DNA of 64,000 bases, taken from VAZQ01 sp035693615. Its GTDB lineage: Bacteria; Pseudomonadota; Alphaproteobacteria; Rhizobiales; Xanthobacteraceae. Below the pieces are notes generated by a model that was given only the letters and a program-made list of their open reading frames with translations, was not told the origin of the DNA and ran no database searches. The position numbers and the translations under genes are program-made. The stretch is taken from NCBI GenBank assembly GCA_035693615.1, contig DASSGH010000026.1:93952-157951 (forward strand). The letters run 5' to 3'. Positions 52,371 to 60,300 of this stretch are shown in pieces; the first letter of the stretch is position 1, and every line of letters starts with the position of its first letter.

Positions 52371-53336
52371 ATGCGCATGCTTTCCAGGCGCTGCCTGCTT
52401 CTTGGTGCGCTGATCGCCCCGTGGGCGGCTCATGCCCAGAACTGGCCCGCAGGCAATATCAAGATCGTCGTGCCGTACCCGCCAGGCGGGTCGACCGATA
52501 TGATCGCGCGCTTGATCCAGCCGCACATGCAGCAGCGGCTCGGCACGACCGTCGTTGTCGAGAACCGGGCGGGCGGGGGCGGAAGCATCGGCACTGCCGC
52601 GGTCGCAAAGTCGTCGCCTGATGGCAGCTCCTGGGTCATGGTGTTCGACAATCACGCGGCCAATCCCTTTGTTTTTCCCAACCTGCCGTTCAACACCGAG
52701 AAGGACCTCGACCCGGTGCAGCTCATCGGCACCGCGCCTTATGTGCTGTCGACGAATCCTCAAAAGTCATTCAAGACACTGGCCGATGTGGTCACCGCGG
52801 CAAAGGCCAAACCGGGCACGCTGAGCTACGCAACGGTAGGAGCCGGCAGTGTCGGTCATCTCGCGATGGAGCTGTTGTGGAAGCAGGCGAGCGTGCAACT
52901 CGTGCACGTACCGTATCGCGGCGGTGGCCCCGCCATGAACGATCTCATCGCCGGGCATGTTGATCTGTTCATCGCCAGCACAGCGGCATCCATTCCGTTC
53001 ATTCAGGCCGGCTCGATCAGAGCGTTGGCACAGTCCGGCAAGACCCGGACCTCGACGCTCGCGAATGTGCCGGCGATCGCGGAGAGCTATCCCGGGTTCG
53101 AGGCGTATGCCTGGTGGGGCGTCTTTGCGCCCGCAGGCACGCCGAAAGCGATCGTCAGCAGGTTCGCCGACGAGCTTGCCGCGTCCTTGCGCGACCCGAG
53201 CGTCGCCAAGCAGCTCAATGAGACACAGCAGGTGACGTTCGCGCTGGGCGGCCCGGAAGAGCTTCGGACATTCGTCAGCGAACAGATGCGATTGTGGGGT
53301 CCGGTCGCGCGCGAACACAACATCCAAGCGGATTGA
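52371..53336 (+). CDS. Bug/TctC-type tripartite tricarboxylate transporter binding protein
   Basis: 321 residues. Signal peptide (MRMLSRRCLLLGALIAPWAA, cleavage near HAQ) and a textbook Bug pattern: NIKIVVPYPPGGSTDMIARL, VVVENRAGGGGSIGTAAVAK, LVHVPYRGGGPAMNDLIAGH and IRALAQSGKTRTSTLANVPA. It binds a carboxylate or other anion in the periplasm. No TctA/TctB genes in the window. GGGGAGGAT before the ATG supports 52371. Confidence 0.9.
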   Translation: MRMLSRRCLLLGALIAPWAAHAQNWPAGNIKIVVPYPPGGSTDMIARLIQPHMQQRLGTTVVVENRAGGGGSIGTAAVAKSSPDGSSWVMVFDNHAANPFVFPNLPFNTEKDLDPVQLIGTAPYVLSTNPQKSFKTLADVVTAAKAKPGTLSYATVGAGSVGHLAMELLWKQASVQLVHVPYRGGGPAMNDLIAGHVDLFIASTAASIPFIQAGSIRALAQSGKTRTSTLANVPAIAESYPGFEAYAWWGVFAPAGTPKAIVSRFADELAASLRDPSVAKQLNETQQVTFALGGPEELRTFVSEQMRLWGPVAREHNIQAD

Positions 53337-53367
53337 AACCGCAAGCTGACGCGACGACCGGTCCGGC

Positions 53368-54000
53368 TCAGGCGATGGCGTCAACTGGGACCGTGCCGAT
53401 GTCCAGCCGTGCGAAGCTCGCGCGCGCCGCCGCGAGCGAGCCGTCGATATCGATGGCGCGGCAGGCGTCCTCGATGACCGTCACGGCAAAGTCCTCTCGC
53501 CGCGCGTCCTCGGCCGAGTAGCGGACGCAGAAGTCGAGCGCGAGCCCGGCGATAAAGATGCGCGTGAGAGCGCGCTCGCGCAGATAACCCGCCAGTCCGG
53601 TGGGCGTCTTGCGATCGTTCTCGTACAAGGCCGAGTAGGAATCGATCGTGGGGCGAAAGCCCTTGCGCAATACGAGCTCGGCGTTCGGGACTTGCAAACC
53701 GTCGTGGAACTGGGCGCCGGTGGTGCCTTGAACGCAATGATCCGGCCATAGAATTTGCTGCCCGTAATCGACGGTGACGGTCTTGAACGGGCGCTTGCCG
53801 GGATGCGAGGAGGCAAACGAGCGGTGGCCGGGGGGATGCCAGTCCTGCGTCAACACCACGTGGCGGAAGCGGCTGGCGAGGCGATTGATGTGGGGGACGA
53901 CCTCGTCGCCCTGGGGAACGGCGAGCTTTCCGCCCGGACAGAAGTCGTTCTGGACGTCGACAACGAGCAAGACGTCGCTGTCTGCGATTGCGGTCGGCAT
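53368..54000 (-). CDS. pncA: Nicotinamidase
   Basis: 210 residues. Isochorismatase-like cysteine hydrolase with all nicotinamidase residues: D15 in VVDVQNDFCPGGKLAV, metal ligands in QDWHPPGHRSF, the lysine in RKGFRP and the nucleophile cysteine in ALDFCVRYSA. It converts nicotinamide to nicotinate for NAD salvage. The nicotinate phosphoribosyltransferase gene is directly upstream on the same strand (124 bp), so the two consecutive steps are neighbours. Start 54000 was chosen so that VDVQNDF falls near residue 14. Confidence 0.92.
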   Translation of the reverse strand: MPTAIADSDVLLVVDVQNDFCPGGKLAVPQGDEVVPHINRLASRFRHVVLTQDWHPPGHRSFASSHPGKRPFKTVTVDYGQQILWPDHCVQGTTGAQFHDGLQVPNAELVLRKGFRPTIDSYSALYENDRKTPTGLAGYLRERALTRIFIAGLALDFCVRYSAEDARREDFAVTVIEDACRAIDIDGSLAAARASFARLDIGTVPVDAIA

Positions 54001-54123
54001 GGTCGCGCCCGCGGCGGTGCGAGTTGCAGGCAATCGGCTGCGCCCCGCCGTAGCAAATAACATCGTGGGCTAGAGAAGTCGGCGCAAGGCCCTCGCGGTG
54101 CGTCAGGTCTGCCCGGCCTGCCT

Positions 54124-55467
54124 CTATCGATGCGCCATGCGTCCGTCGACTTCGACGGCGAGGCGCCGCAGCGTATCGTTGACCTCGACCGGATAAAACG
54201 CGGCGGGCTCGAGGCGGCGCAAAGGTTCGGGCAGGCGCGCGAGCTCGCGCGCCGCCCGCGCGCGAGCCTCCGCCAGCGTCGGCGCCGGCTTGAGACGCTT
54301 GCCGCCCTGCATGACCCATTCGATCAGCGGCTCGCCTTGCTGTGCGTCATCCTCCACGGACAGGACATCCGCCGCCATGCGCCCATCCCGATCAAAGCGA
54401 CGCCACACCTGCTTACGCCCCGGCCAGGTCGCTTTGCCGGCGGAGCGCTTGCGCCGCGGCAACCCGGCGTACTCCTCGAGCTTGTACACGCAGTCGAGGC
54501 CGGGCGCGTCGGACGAGGTCGTCAGGCTGCTGCCGATGCCGAAGCCGTCGATCGGTGCGCCGGATCGGATGATGTTCGCGATCGTGGTCTCATCGATGCC
54601 GCCGCTGGCGAAGATGGTCACATCGGCCAGTCCGCCGTCGTCGAGGATGCGCCGCACCGATCGCGACAGCGCGATCAGATCGCCGCTGTCGAGGCGTACC
54701 CCGGCGATCGCGACGCCAGATGCCTTGAGTCGCGGCGCGAGCGCGACGACCTTACGCGCCGCCGCCTCAGTGTCGTAGGTGTCGATGAGCAAGATGAGAT
54801 TTTTCGGCCGGGCACGGGCAAAATTCTCGAACGCCTGCGCCTCGTCGTCGTGAATCTGCACGTAGGAATGCGCCATGGTGCCGAAGATCGGAATGCCGAA
54901 GCGTTTGTCGGCCAAGACCGTCGCGGTGCCGGCAAACCCGGCGATGTAGCTCGCGCGGGCGGCCATCAGTCCGGCCTCGGCGCCGTGCGCGCGCCGCAGG
55001 CCGAAGTCGACCAGGCGTTTGCCCGGCGCGCCAAGCACCATGCGCGCCGCCTTGGCGGCGATCATCGTTTGGAACTGCAGCAGATTGATCACGCGCGTCT
55101 CGATGAGCTGCGCCTCGGGCAAAGCGGCGGTGACGCGCAGGATCGGTTCGTCGGCGAAGAACGCCGTCCCTTCCGGCATGGCGTGGATGTCGCCGGTGAA
55201 ACGCAGGCCAGCGAGGTGATCGAGCAAATTCTTGCCGAACCGGCCGCTCGCCGCGAGCCAATCCAGCTCCTCGGGCGTAAAGCGCAGGCCTTCGAGAAAC
55301 TCCAGCACTTGTTCAAGCCCGGCCGCAATCAGGAAGCCGCGGTCGCGAGGAAGCTTGCGCACGAAGAACTCGAACACGGCGGTCTTGGTCTCACCACGAT
55401 CCAGGTACGCCTGCATCATGTTGAGTTGGTAGAGATCGGTCAGCAACGCGCTTGTCGCCGGATCCAT
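54124..55467 (-). CDS. pncB: Nicotinate phosphoribosyltransferase
   Basis: 447 residues. Family blocks: LLTDLYQLNMMQAYLDRGET at the N terminus, RKLPRDRGFLIAAGLEQVLE, FGLRRAHGAEAGLMAARASY, GVRLDSGDLIALSRSVRRIL (phosphoribosyl binding) and TIFASGGIDETTIANI. It makes nicotinate mononucleotide from nicotinate and PRPP. Paired with nicotinamidase downstream. The start matches the family. Confidence 0.92.
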   Translation of the reverse strand: MDPATSALLTDLYQLNMMQAYLDRGETKTAVFEFFVRKLPRDRGFLIAAGLEQVLEFLEGLRFTPEELDWLAASGRFGKNLLDHLAGLRFTGDIHAMPEGTAFFADEPILRVTAALPEAQLIETRVINLLQFQTMIAAKAARMVLGAPGKRLVDFGLRRAHGAEAGLMAARASYIAGFAGTATVLADKRFGIPIFGTMAHSYVQIHDDEAQAFENFARARPKNLILLIDTYDTEAAARKVVALAPRLKASGVAIAGVRLDSGDLIALSRSVRRILDDGGLADVTIFASGGIDETTIANIIRSGAPIDGFGIGSSLTTSSDAPGLDCVYKLEEYAGLPRRKRSAGKATWPGRKQVWRRFDRDGRMAADVLSVEDDAQQGEPLIEWVMQGGKRLKPAPTLAEARARAARELARLPEPLRRLEPAAFYPVEVNDTLRRLAVEVDGRMAHR

Positions 55468-55582
55468 GCTGCCACCTTCAGGAGAAAGCCCGCCATTTAA
55501 TCCGCGCCTGCGGCCGTCGTCGGCCGCCTTGAGTCAGCGGCTATTTTATATCGATTGTCATTGGCGCCAGCCCATCTACACC

Positions 55583-55684
55583 GTCATGGCCGGGCTTGTC
55601 ATCGTAAGTCGGATTTACCCCACTTGCGGCACTCAAGACTGCGAAACTCGGGCAAGCCCGAGTTTCGGTGCCATCCACGTCTTT
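55583..55684 (+). repeat. 102-bp two-hairpin element, copy A
   Basis: Aligns without gaps to the reverse complement of copy B (62860-62961) at 80 of 102 positions. Hairpin 2 is a perfect 11-bp stem (CGAAACTCGGG/CCCGAGTTTCG, 55642-55652 with 55657-55667); hairpin 1 is an imperfect stem. The outer ends can pair through ATGGC/GCCAT. The outer bases resemble the short ATGGCCGGGCTTGTC-type palindromes common in alphaproteobacterial intergenic DNA. Confidence 0.75.
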
Positions 55685-55753
55685 ACCGCATCGAAAACAA
55701 GACGTGGACGAGTCAATAATTGCGATCGTGTGGAAACCGAGGGATAAAGAGCG

Positions 55754-56839
55754 ATGGCCGATGAAGCGCTTCCCGTCATTGCCCGCTTCGAGGTGCACCG
55801 CCGCAGTTACCTCGCACCGGACGGGAGCGTGCTGCGGCCGCTTCCGGCCTTTGCCGCGGATGTCCCCACCCTGCTAGCGCTTTATCGCGGCATGGTGCTC
55901 ACGCGCGCCTTCGATCTCAAGGCCGTTTCGTTGCAGCGCACGGGGCGGCTCGGCACCTATGCCGTCTCGCTCGGCCAAGAGGCCGTCGCGGTCGGCATCG
56001 CCAGTGCGATGCGCGCGGAGGACGTGCTCCTTCCCTCCTACCGCGACAACGGCACGCTGCTCTGGCGCGGAACGAAGATGGAGGAGATCCTGTTGTTTTG
56101 GGGCGGCGATGAGCGGGGCAATCTGTCCTCGGGCCCTGCGCACGATTTTCCCTATTGCATTCCCGTGGGATCGCAGGCCCCGCAGGCCGCCGGGGTCGCA
56201 TATGCCTTCAAGCTCAGAAAGGAACCGCGCGTCGCGGTCTGCCTATTCGGCGACGGCGCCACGTCCAAGGGCGACGTATGGGAGGCGATGAATTTCGCCG
56301 GGGTGCACAAGCTGCCCGTCGTGTTTGTCGCCAACAATAATCAGTGGGCCATTTCCGTGCCGCTCAAGCTGCAAACGGCGTCGCAAACGCTGGCCCAGAA
56401 GGCGATCGCCGCGGGTTTTATCGGCGAGCAGGTCGACGGCAACGACGCCATCGCCATGCGGGCGGCGGCGGAGGAAGCGCTCGCGCACGCCCGCGCCGGC
56501 GGCGGGCCGCGCTTTATCGAAGCGCTCACGTACCGGCTCAGCGACCACACTACGGCCGACGATGCCGCACGTTACCGCCCGAGCGAAGAGGTGCAAGCGC
56601 GCTGGAAAGAGGAGCCGATCGCGCGCTTGCGCGCCTATCTCGTGAGCCAAAAGGCCTGGGGCAAGGCGCAGGAGGAAGAGCTTGCGGCCGAGTGCCAGAA
56701 AGCGATCGAGGCGGCGATCGAGCGCTATCTGGCGTCCTCGCCGCGCGCGCCACAGACGATGTTCGATCATCTCTACGCCGAGCTGCCGCGAACCTACGCC
56801 GGTCAGCGGGCGGAGCTCAGCGGAGACGGCGATGCCTGA
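55754..56839 (+). CDS. 2-oxoacid (pyruvate-type) dehydrogenase E1 alpha subunit
   Basis: 361 residues. The thiamine-diphosphate motif is GDGATSKGDVWEAMNFAGVH followed by LPVVFVANNNQWAIS (GDG...NN). Start of the domain LLALYRGMVLTRAFDLKAVS, GTYAVSLGQEAVAVGIASAM and the phosphorylation-loop region YRLSDHTTADDAARY are standard. It decarboxylates a 2-oxo acid with the beta subunit. The E1 beta gene overlaps its end by 8 bp. By the length of its N terminus it fits the PdhA/AcoA/BkdA1 group; the substrate (pyruvate, acetoin or branched-chain acids) is not fixed by sequence. Confidence 0.9.
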   Translation: MADEALPVIARFEVHRRSYLAPDGSVLRPLPAFAADVPTLLALYRGMVLTRAFDLKAVSLQRTGRLGTYAVSLGQEAVAVGIASAMRAEDVLLPSYRDNGTLLWRGTKMEEILLFWGGDERGNLSSGPAHDFPYCIPVGSQAPQAAGVAYAFKLRKEPRVAVCLFGDGATSKGDVWEAMNFAGVHKLPVVFVANNNQWAISVPLKLQTASQTLAQKAIAAGFIGEQVDGNDAIAMRAAAEEALAHARAGGGPRFIEALTYRLSDHTTADDAARYRPSEEVQARWKEEPIARLRAYLVSQKAWGKAQEEELAAECQKAIEAAIERYLASSPRAPQTMFDHLYAELPRTYAGQRAELSGDGDA

Positions 56840-57812
56840 GGTGACGCTGGTCGAAGCCATCAATCTGGCGCTCGCCCGCGCCATGGACGAGGATGCCAAC
56901 GTCGTCATTCTCGGCGAGGACGTCGGCGTCAACGGCGGCGTCTTCCGCGCCACCGTCGGTCTGCAGCAACGCTTCGGCGCGGAACGGGTGATCGATACGC
57001 CGCTCGCCGAGCTCTTGATCAGCGGACTTTGCGTCGGCATGGCAGCGCAGGGGCTCAAGCCGGTCGGCGAAATCCAGTTCATGGGCTTTCTTTATCCCTG
57101 CATCGATCAGCTGGTGAACCATGCCTCACGGCTGCGCAACCGGACGCAGGGGCGGCTGAGTTGCCCCATGGTGCTGCGCACGCCGCACGGCGGCGGCATC
57201 CGTGCGCCCGAGCATCATTCGGAAAGCACCGAGGCCATGCTCGCCCACATCCCCGGCCTGCGGGTCGTGATCCCGTCCTCGCCGGAACGCGCCTATGGCC
57301 TCCTGCTGGCGGCCATCCGCGATCCCGATCCGGTGGTCTTCCTCGAGCCGACGCGCATCTACCGCGCGGCGAAAGGGCAAGTGGAGGATAACGGCGAGGC
57401 GTTGCCGCTCGACGTGGCCTTCGTCCTGCGCCAAGGCCGCGACGTGACGCTCATCACCTGGGGCGCCATGGTCAAAGAGACGCTCGCCGCGGCCGAGGAA
57501 CTCGCCACGCAAGGCATCGAGGCGGAGGTCATCGATCTCGCCACGCTCAAGCCGTACGATGCCAACACCGTGCTTGCCTCGGTGATGCGGACCGGGCGCT
57601 GCGTCATCGTGCACGAGGCGGCGCGCACCGGTGGCTTCGGCGCCGAGATCGCCGCGCTGATCGCCGAGCGCGGACTTACTTCGCTGCTGGCGCCGGTGGC
57701 GCGGGTCACCGGCTATGACACCATCATGCCGCTGCCGCGGCTCGAGCAACGCTATATCCCCTCGGTGTCCCGCATCGTCGCCGCGACGCGCAAGGTCTGC
57801 GAATTCAGCTGA
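56832..57812 (+). CDS. 2-oxoacid (pyruvate-type) dehydrogenase E1 beta subunit
   Basis: 326 residues. VTLVEAINLALARAMDEDAN, VVILGEDVGVNGGVFRATVG, GLQQRFGAERVIDTPLAE and APEHHSESTEAMLAHIPGLR mark the transketolase-like beta subunit; the C-terminal part (LATLKPYDANTVLASVMRTG) is intact. Start at MPEVT overlaps the alpha-subunit stop, showing translational coupling. E2 follows 15 bp later. Confidence 0.92.
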   Translation: MPEVTLVEAINLALARAMDEDANVVILGEDVGVNGGVFRATVGLQQRFGAERVIDTPLAELLISGLCVGMAAQGLKPVGEIQFMGFLYPCIDQLVNHASRLRNRTQGRLSCPMVLRTPHGGGIRAPEHHSESTEAMLAHIPGLRVVIPSSPERAYGLLLAAIRDPDPVVFLEPTRIYRAAKGQVEDNGEALPLDVAFVLRQGRDVTLITWGAMVKETLAAAEELATQGIEAEVIDLATLKPYDANTVLASVMRTGRCVIVHEAARTGGFGAEIAALIAERGLTSLLAPVARVTGYDTIMPLPRLEQRYIPSVSRIVAATRKVCEFS

Positions 57813-57827
57813 ACCACGGAAACATCC

Positions 57828-58931
57828 ATGCGCCAGTTCATATTGCCCGATCTCGGCGAAGGACTCGAAGAGGCGGAAATCGTCACCTGGCACGTGAACG
57901 AGGGCGATCGCGTGGTGATGGATCAGCCGCTGGTCTCGGTCGAAACCGACAAGGCCGTGGTCGAGGTCCCCTCCCCGTGGAGCGGCCGCATCGCGCGCTT
58001 GTTCGGCGGCAAGGGCGATCTGATCAAGGTTGGGACGCCCCTCGTCGAGTTCGCGGAGGATGGGCAAGGCCAAGACACGGGCACGGTCGTGGGCGAGCTC
58101 GGCCAAAGCGAGACGGCGGCACGCCAAGCCGAGGCGCCGGCCGTAACGCCGGCGCGGGCCATTCAAGTTCTGCCGGCGGTGCGGGCGCTCGCGCGCAAGC
58201 TCGACGTCGATCTCAACGTCGTGCAAGCCACCGGGCCCGGCGGCACGATCACGCGCGCCGACGTCGAGCGCGCGGCCAAGAGCCTCGCCGAAGCGGGCCC
58301 GGCCGAGCCGCTGCGCGGCATGCGCCGCGCCATGGCGCAGCGGATGGCGGCCGCGCACGCCGAGGTCGTGCGCACGACCGTGACCGACGAAGCGGATATC
58401 GACGGCTGGCAAAAGGGTGAAGACGTCACCATCCGCGTCGTGCGCGCCATTGCTGCCGCCTGCCGGAGCGAACCTTCGCTCAACGCTTGGTACAACGCCG
58501 CGGCGGGCGAACGGCGGCTCATCAAGCGCGTCGATATCGGCATCGCGGTCGATACCGAGGGCGGCCTCATCGTGCCGGTGTTGCGCAATGTCGGCGAGCG
58601 CGAGTCGCGAGACCTGCGCGCCGGGCTCGACCGGCTGCGGGCCGATGCCGCCGCGCGCTCGATCCCGCCCGAGGAGCTGCGCGGCGCGACCATCACCTTG
58701 TCGAATTTCGGCATGATCGGCGGACGCTTCGCCAATCTCATCGTCGTTCCGCCTCAGGTCGCCATCGTCGGCGCCGGCCGCATCGATCAGCGCGTGCTGG
58801 TGCATGAGGGCAAGCCCGCCGCGCGGCGCGTGCTGCCGCTGTCGCTCACGGTCGACCATCGCGTGGTAACCGGCGGCGAGGCGGCGCGCTTCCTGGTCGC
58901 GCTCAAGGCTGACTTGGAGCGCCCCTCCTAA
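57828..58931 (+). CDS. Dihydrolipoamide acyltransferase E2
   Basis: 367 residues in three parts: one lipoyl domain with the lipoylated lysine in SVETDKAVVEVPSP, a peripheral-subunit-binding domain (LPAVRALARKLDVDLNVVQA, then TGPGGTITRADVERAA) and the catalytic domain. The active-site histidine is in TVDHRVVTGGEAARFL. Here TG replaces the usual DG after the histidine, as in one branch of the family. No E3 gene follows, so a shared lipoamide dehydrogenase from another locus is needed. Its stop codon overlaps the convergent HlyD stop by 4 bp. Confidence 0.9.
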   Translation: MRQFILPDLGEGLEEAEIVTWHVNEGDRVVMDQPLVSVETDKAVVEVPSPWSGRIARLFGGKGDLIKVGTPLVEFAEDGQGQDTGTVVGELGQSETAARQAEAPAVTPARAIQVLPAVRALARKLDVDLNVVQATGPGGTITRADVERAAKSLAEAGPAEPLRGMRRAMAQRMAAAHAEVVRTTVTDEADIDGWQKGEDVTIRVVRAIAAACRSEPSLNAWYNAAAGERRLIKRVDIGIAVDTEGGLIVPVLRNVGERESRDLRAGLDRLRADAAARSIPPEELRGATITLSNFGMIGGRFANLIVVPPQVAIVGAGRIDQRVLVHEGKPAARRVLPLSLTVDHRVVTGGEAARFLVALKADLERPS

Positions 58932-60088
58932 GGCGGCGCTTGACGCCCGTCGCGGCTGCGGCGCGCGCGATGGTCGATTTCCACGGTGGCTGTCTGGCCG
59001 GCGGCGAGAACGATGCCCTCGGGCACGTGATCAATATGGATGCGCACCGGAATGCGTTGCGCCAAACGCACCCAGGTGAAGATCGGGTTGACCGTCGCGA
59101 GGCCCTGCGGGCCGGCTTGCGCGTTGAGAACGTTGATGCCGCGCGCGATGCTGTCGACGTGGCCGCGGATGATCTCGCTGTACCCCATCAGCTTGAGCTT
59201 CGCCGGATCGCCCTCGCGGATGGAGCCCAGCGCGGTCTCGGTGAAGTAGGCATCAACCCAGAAGGAATCGGAATCGACCACCGTCATCTTGTTCTGCCCG
59301 ACGTTGGCGTAATCGCCGAGCTGCGCGAGCAGATTGGTCACCCAGCCGTTGACCGGCGAGCGGATTTTCGTCCGATCGAGATTGACCTTGGCCTGGTCGC
59401 GCTGGGCGTTGACCTGTGCTAGGTTCGCCTGGGCGCTGGCGAGTTGCGCATTCAACGTGTCGATCTGCCGTTGCGCGAGCTTCAGGTTTGCCTCGTTGCT
59501 CTCGACCGCCGCCTGTTTTTCTCGCTGCTCAGCACTGAATTGCTCGGCGCTTTGAACGGGGCCGTAGCCTTTTTCCGCTAGCTCCCCATAGCGCGTCGCC
59601 TGTTGCTGGGCGAACACCAGCGAGGCCTTCGCCTGCTCCACTTGCGCTTGACTTGCGTTGATTTGCGCTTGCTGCACGGCGATCTGCGCCTGGGCGTTTT
59701 GCACGTTGGCTTGCGCCTGCTGCACCGCTGCCTGCGCGAGATCGACGGCGATTTGGTAGTTCGTCGGGTCGATCACCATCAACAGCTCGCCCTTGGCAAC
59801 GAACTGATTGTCGATGACCGGCAGCTCGACGATGCGGCCGGCGACCTCCGGCGCCATCGTGACGGTATAGACCCGCACGGTGCCGTCGCGCGTCCAGGGC
59901 GTCTCCATGTAGGCATTCCAGGTCGCCCAGCCGAGCCCGACCGCGAGCGCGGTCGTGGCGAGCGTGATCAAGAGCGGAACGATTCGGATCCGCGTCCGAC
60001 GAATCGCGCGAATAGCCGGCTGGGCGGAGCTGACGACCCGCAGATCGGCACTCTTGCCGCGTTCCGATTTGGCTTCGACGTCGGACAT
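58928..60088 (-). CDS. HlyD-family periplasmic adaptor (AaeA/EmrA-like)
   Basis: 386 residues. One N-terminal span (VPLLITLATTALAVGLGWAT), a biotinyl-lipoyl half (TVTMAPEVAGRIVELPVIDN), a long coiled-coil hairpin rich in Gln/Ala (AAVQQAQANVQNAQAQIAVQ and more) and the return half (RTKIRSPVNGWVTNLLAQLG). It links the inner-membrane pump to the outer membrane. Third gene of the efflux operon after FUSC and DUF1656. Confidence 0.9.
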   Translation of the reverse strand: MSDVEAKSERGKSADLRVVSSAQPAIRAIRRTRIRIVPLLITLATTALAVGLGWATWNAYMETPWTRDGTVRVYTVTMAPEVAGRIVELPVIDNQFVAKGELLMVIDPTNYQIAVDLAQAAVQQAQANVQNAQAQIAVQQAQINASQAQVEQAKASLVFAQQQATRYGELAEKGYGPVQSAEQFSAEQREKQAAVESNEANLKLAQRQIDTLNAQLASAQANLAQVNAQRDQAKVNLDRTKIRSPVNGWVTNLLAQLGDYANVGQNKMTVVDSDSFWVDAYFTETALGSIREGDPAKLKLMGYSEIIRGHVDSIARGINVLNAQAGPQGLATVNPIFTWVRLAQRIPVRIHIDHVPEGIVLAAGQTATVEIDHRARRSRDGRQAPP

Positions 60089-60096
60089 GGCAAATC

Positions 60097-60300
60097 TCAG
60101 CGGGCGATGACCAGCACGATCGAGGATAGCACGATTATGTAGACCGCGAACACGAACAGCGCGGGATGCCAGACGTGGCGCAGCACCCCGAAACGATCCG
60201 CGATCCGCCGCAAACCGATCGTAACAAACCACGCGGCGATGAGCAGCAACGCGATCGGCGCGACGTAGACGCCGAGCAGGTCGATCTCATGGAAGCTCAA
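60097..60300 (-). CDS. DUF1656 membrane protein (AaeX-like)
   Basis: 67 residues starting MSFHEIDLLGVYVAPIALLL, with two membrane spans and the family block RFGVLRHVWHPALFVFAVYI. The start is TTG at 60300, overlapping the TGA stop of the FUSC gene (TTGA), with AGGAG 7 nt upstream inside that gene. This is the small component always found between FUSC and HlyD in AaeXAB-like pumps. Confidence 0.85.
   Translation of the reverse strand: MSFHEIDLLGVYVAPIALLLIAAWFVTIGLRRIADRFGVLRHVWHPALFVFAVYIIVLSSIVLVIAR

Noticed and set aside
54130..55500. 456-codon plus-strand ORF
   Set aside because: Antisense to nicotinate phosphoribosyltransferase, which has all expected blocks.
55466..55747. 93-codon ORF containing MAGLV and AIHVFTASKTRRG
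   Set aside because: It is a read-through of the two-hairpin repeat; MAGLVPAIHV-type ORFs are a known by-product of such palindromes.
57126..58859. 577-codon minus-strand ORF
   Set aside because: Antisense to E1 beta and E2; no domain recognisable.
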